From contig NC_064756.1 of assembly GCF_011397635.1 (NCBI RefSeq), positions 30,928,996-30,992,995 on the forward strand: DNA of 64,000 nt, given 5' to 3'. A model generated the notes under the pieces. That model was not told the origin of the DNA, made no database searches, and worked only from the letters and a program-made list of their open reading frames with translations. The position numbers were made by a program, and so were the translations under genes. Of the stretch, positions 60,407 through 64,000 are shown piece after piece. The stretch's first letter is position 1. Each line of letters begins with the position of its first letter. This DNA comes from Epinephelus fuscoguttatus (Eukaryota > Chordata > Actinopteri > Perciformes > Serranidae).

Positions 60407-63400
60407 CATGAAAGAAAATGGATGCAGTGTTAGAGGTGGGGCCCCATTCATTCCCATGAAAGTTATCCAGTAGCACAAGAAGCTTCAACTTCTTGGGTGG
60501 GAAATTACCCAGATCTTCTGCATTGTTGGGAGCACGAAGCAAACACACCAGAGACTTTGCAGGTTAAGCAGCAAACATCCAGTTCAGCCCTGCGCTAACT
60601 TGAATAGGGATAAAATTATTCAATCCTGCAGCTTTTCTAGATCAAGCATTTACCTCTGGGGCTCAAATTTGAAGCCAGCGCAAGAGTGTCAAAAACTGCA
60701 GTTCCTCTGATGGCCACTTGAGGCTGGCTCCAGAAACCAATCGATCCCCTGTAGACCAACTTTACACCAAAAACAAACTGTTTACAGCCTGATACAAAAA
60801 GCAGTTTTGGTCTCTGTAGCTAATTTCCCCATTCATGACAACTGTACGAGAAGTATTTAACCCCCCCCCCCATTTACATTTTATCAGGGCTTGATGTTAT
60901 GCATAATCACAGCTTTAAGTGACAGGCTGTCTGCGAGGTGTCACCTCAGTCTATGAGTTGGATCCACCCCTCGCTCATCCACAGCTCCACCTTCTCGTCC
61001 ACATATGGTCACCTCTGACTCTAGAAAACCAAGATGGCAACAGCTGAGATGCTGAAGGAAAAAGAAAACATATTCTTTCTAGTTTGCATAATACACTTCT
61101 TTAACTTCATGGTATGATGCATTATCCATTTACTAAGTGTATTACCTTGGATCTTGTGAAGGTGCTCTAGCAAACGTATTATGAATAAAAGCCTGCATAA
61201 TTTCAAATTTGTCATCCTTTCCTCAACTTAAACATGCTAAAAATTGCAGTTTTATAACACCTTTGTTTTAAGTGTTCTCTATCTGCTATAACATTCAAGA
61301 AGCAATAGATCTGTCTGAGGCTAGAGTTTGCTCTATCAAACACCACCCAATTAAGGTGCTGTAGGGACAGAGTATCTTATGGTGACTAATCAGAGTGTAT
61401 ACTACATAGTAGGGGCAGTAATATTTTATTAAACAAGGCGTTTGCTGTGCATTTTATGTGTAAGGTTGACAGCGAGCCATAATGCAGACACAGTCATGTT
61501 TGTTCAAGCAAAATAAACTGACATAAATAACAAAATGTCCCTGAGTTTTCTGTGATGAGGTGTATTGTGCAGTGTGTGCATATAACTGCATTTTGTTGTA
61601 TGATTTTATGTGGGCGTGCAATTTAATATTTACATACAATAATTTCAAGAGTGTCCCGAGGGAGGATTACAGTAACCATTAGCATTACCCTATAACCTAA
61701 TTACCCACACAGATTCAAAGAAGTGGGAGCTCTGGGTTATTCAGAAATGCTCAGGGAATATGAACACCTACAGAGGCAAAGAGAGAACCTTAATGTTGAA
61801 AAAGGAGGACAAAAACATTCTGGGTGGGAAACATCTTAATTATAGGTCACAGTGATCCACAAATCCATGTGTTTTAGCTACATCCAGGCTATAAAAGTAG
61901 TGTGAAAACCTACTGTAGGGCACTAAAATATGCTCTTAATTAAAATACTATTTATATAATTTTATGAAGATTACTAAAACTGAAGGCCATGTTCACCTCT
62001 TATGGAACTACAGAGCCGAAGCTTTCATCAGACAAAACATGTAGCTTCTTCAGTGACAGCAAACTGCAGACATTTCTCTTCTTTTGCCAGCAGTCATGAA
62101 CCAGAAAATCTGACTGTGTTTCTGTAAAATCAAGTAACCGTCACTGTCCACAAATGTGCCCTTTCATTTACTGTCACTGGAGAAAAAAAAATCCAGGGTG
62201 ACGCTGTCTTGATTTTTTTGTTTCTAGCTGTGGGAGAGACTTGTTCATCGTCACAAATCCAGACTGATCTGTCAAAGTGTATTTGAATGAATGCTGCCTT
62301 CACAGGATGTCGGAAATGCTGTTTCTACAGCTACACATGACAGAAAACTAATTATAAAGCTGTGAAAGTGGGACGTCCATGTTGCCAAAATGTGGCAGTT
62401 ATGGGGCTCAGAACATAGAGGTCATGTCAAAAAAGCCAATGATAAGCGATGGTGTATACAGAAACAAAATCAGATTTTCATTTTCAGTATGTTGGAAGTT
62501 AAATTGTTGCACGCCTCACTGGTGGTTTCAATGAACTGCTGTGAGTAAAGCATCCTTACACACAGTATTGCTTTTAATAATGAAAAAGAAGTGATTGTAC
62601 TGCATTCATGTCAGACAGCGTGCATGATTTAACCACTGTGGTCAGAGACTAAGACACTTCTCTCATTTCTACAGGATCATTAAGCTCTCGGCTTCATTAC
62701 AACCCTCAGAAAACCATTCCCTTCAAATTATGTATTTTATAACTGAGAAAATCTGTAAAAGAGACACAAGTTAAGTTTTATCCTGAATCTTCATGCCTCA
62801 GCAGAGGATCTATGCACCACTAACATAACAGGAAACACACAGGTGTAACTAAAACACTCGTAATGTTTCAGTTAAATGGTGTTACACATCAGCTTAACAT
62901 ATAAAAAAGTCAAACTAAGAACTTGGTAACAAAACACATTCACAGGCCCAGTACACCTACACAGGTGTTTTGGGTTATTATGATTAATTAGACGGCCGCT
63001 CAAGTTAAAGTTATAGTGTTAATAAATGATCTTTATGTACTAATAAAAACGATAAAGTTGCAATTTGTCCCACTCTAACAAGTACAAGTTATGTCAAAGG
63101 AGAGTGAGACAGATGAATGAACCACTGTCTGTACACACCCACACATTATTTCAAACAACTAAAGTACATAAAGCATGACTTTAGTAAATACTGGTCATGA
63201 TTCCTTCCCCAAAAACTGAGACACTATCAAATATGTAGGTCACAAAAGTTTTGATAAGTTGTGGATCCTCCAAGTGGGAGCACAGTCTCCAACTGAGCAT
63301 GTTTCTAACTGGAGGACACCGAGGTTAAATCATTAAAACTGTTCTCTACTACGGCTCTAAACAGTATCACTCTTTTTCTCGACAGACAGTTTGACTTGAC

Positions 63401-63854
63401 ATTTCAAGAAAAGCACAGGTGTTATTTATAACAATGATGGTGGCATGCCATTTAGGTGTTCCCAATCCAGGGACGACTGGCATGGCTTCCTGAGGGACCT
63501 AAATGGGATGGAGCTGTGCAATTAGTTACACCTGCTGTGACAAGACAAAATGTATTGTGTGTCCAGCTTCTTTGTCCCCTGTACTGTTGCTCAAAATTTC
63601 AGAGCTCGACACATCCAGAGGAGGACTTCACATTACACATGGTGTTTTTTAGGTTGGTTCTGGTATGTATGCTTAGCAGTGTTTCAGTGTGGTCTTTGAA
63701 ACAGCATTTACATCATGTGGTGAGATGAAATTACCATGTATCAGCAGCAGCAGTTAAATGAGTAAACGTGAATGAAATTAATTTGGAAATTTTAGAGGGT
63801 TTTTGGTGGCTAGTCAAAAAAGATTAAGGAGGTGGGTAGTGCTTAGGCAGAAAA
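60407..63854. other. intergenic, no gene recognised
   Basis: AT-rich DNA with a C-run near 60862-60870. Open frames (61021-61215, 61454-61648, 63456-63728) have no recognisable domain or supporting splice structure. No RNA gene was recognised. Confidence 0.4.
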
Positions 63855-64000
63855 TTAATCTGCAACTATTTTTTAGATTAGTTAATAAATTAAGTAGTTT
63901 TTCAAACAGAAAAGCTAAACATTTGCTGATTGCAGCATCTTTGTTGAGATGACTTGCAGCTTTGCTTTGTTTTATATCATTATAAATTCAATATGCTGGT
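63855..64000. repeat. common teleost interspersed repeat, cut by the window end
   Basis: AGAAAATTAATCTGCAACTATTTT, followed by AGATTAGTTAATAAATTAAG, AGCTAAACATTTGCTGATT and TTTATATCATTATAAATTCAATAT, follows in order the phrases of a repeat found throughout teleost genomes (recalled, not searched). It continues past the end of the window. Confidence 0.6.

Noticed and set aside
63456-63728. 90-codon ORF near the window end
   Set aside because: No domain, no splice context, ordinary composition for chance in AT-rich DNA.
1-64000. CRISPR arrays, operons, rRNA, phage or integron-like systems
   Set aside because: None seen; the window is vertebrate nuclear DNA with spliced genes, and tandem repeats here lack regular spacers.

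Overview
This window looks like a ray-finned (teleost) fish chromosome. It has intron-rich vertebrate genes, a fish-type olfactory receptor, abundant short DNA-transposon families typical of teleosts, a tRNA-derived SINE and a degraded fish LINE. No tool was run. Family names come from recognising the proteins, and exon boundaries come from reading splice signals and checking reading-frame phase by hand. The species cannot be named from this alone.

Layout. (1) 1-10 kb holds one intact, single-exon olfactory receptor on the + strand (2490-3455) among transposon-derived DNA. (2) 10.4-27.0 kb, minus strand, is one large gene for a giant membrane cadherin of the Fat family. It has sixteen coding exons in perfect phase (3057 codons), with a signal peptide, about 17-18 cadherin repeats, EGF and laminin-G modules, a membrane span and a cytoplasmic tail of about 335 residues. 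The domain order is that of Fat4, with roughly half the cadherin repeats. (3) 30.4-33.0 kb, minus strand, is hmgb1 (200 aa, two HMG boxes and an acidic tail) with a probable non-coding first exon. (4) 35.6-37.2 kb, plus strand, is tex26 (seven coding exons, 292 aa). (5) 39.6-59.1 kb, plus strand, is a 30-exon EF-hand plus WD40 gene of about 1010 aa that I identify as wdr95. (6) 59.1-64 kb is intergenic, with a SINE and other repeats.

HMGB1, TEX26 and WDR95 are also neighbours on human 13q12.3, where WDR95 survives only as a pseudogene. The order and strands support orthology and suggest that the fish copy of wdr95 is still functional. The five genes do not form an operon or an obvious pathway: chemosensory receptor, planar-polarity-type cadherin, chromatin protein/alarmin, testis-associated protein, and WD40 protein.

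The main unexplained structure is a dense layer of non-autonomous transposons. At least five elements are bounded by TTAA and carry related termini (426-1826, 12981-13670, 20763-21659, 38695-39310, 56136-56571), one of them a fold-back with arms of about 230 bp. There are also hAT-like elements, a SINE with a perfect 17-bp target duplication, two copies of a SINE-like repeat with 9-bp duplications, a LINE reverse-transcriptase fossil, and a terminal-inverted-repeat element carrying a minisatellite. I saw no CRISPR array, operon, rRNA or bona fide tRNA gene, and no convincing new multi-gene system.
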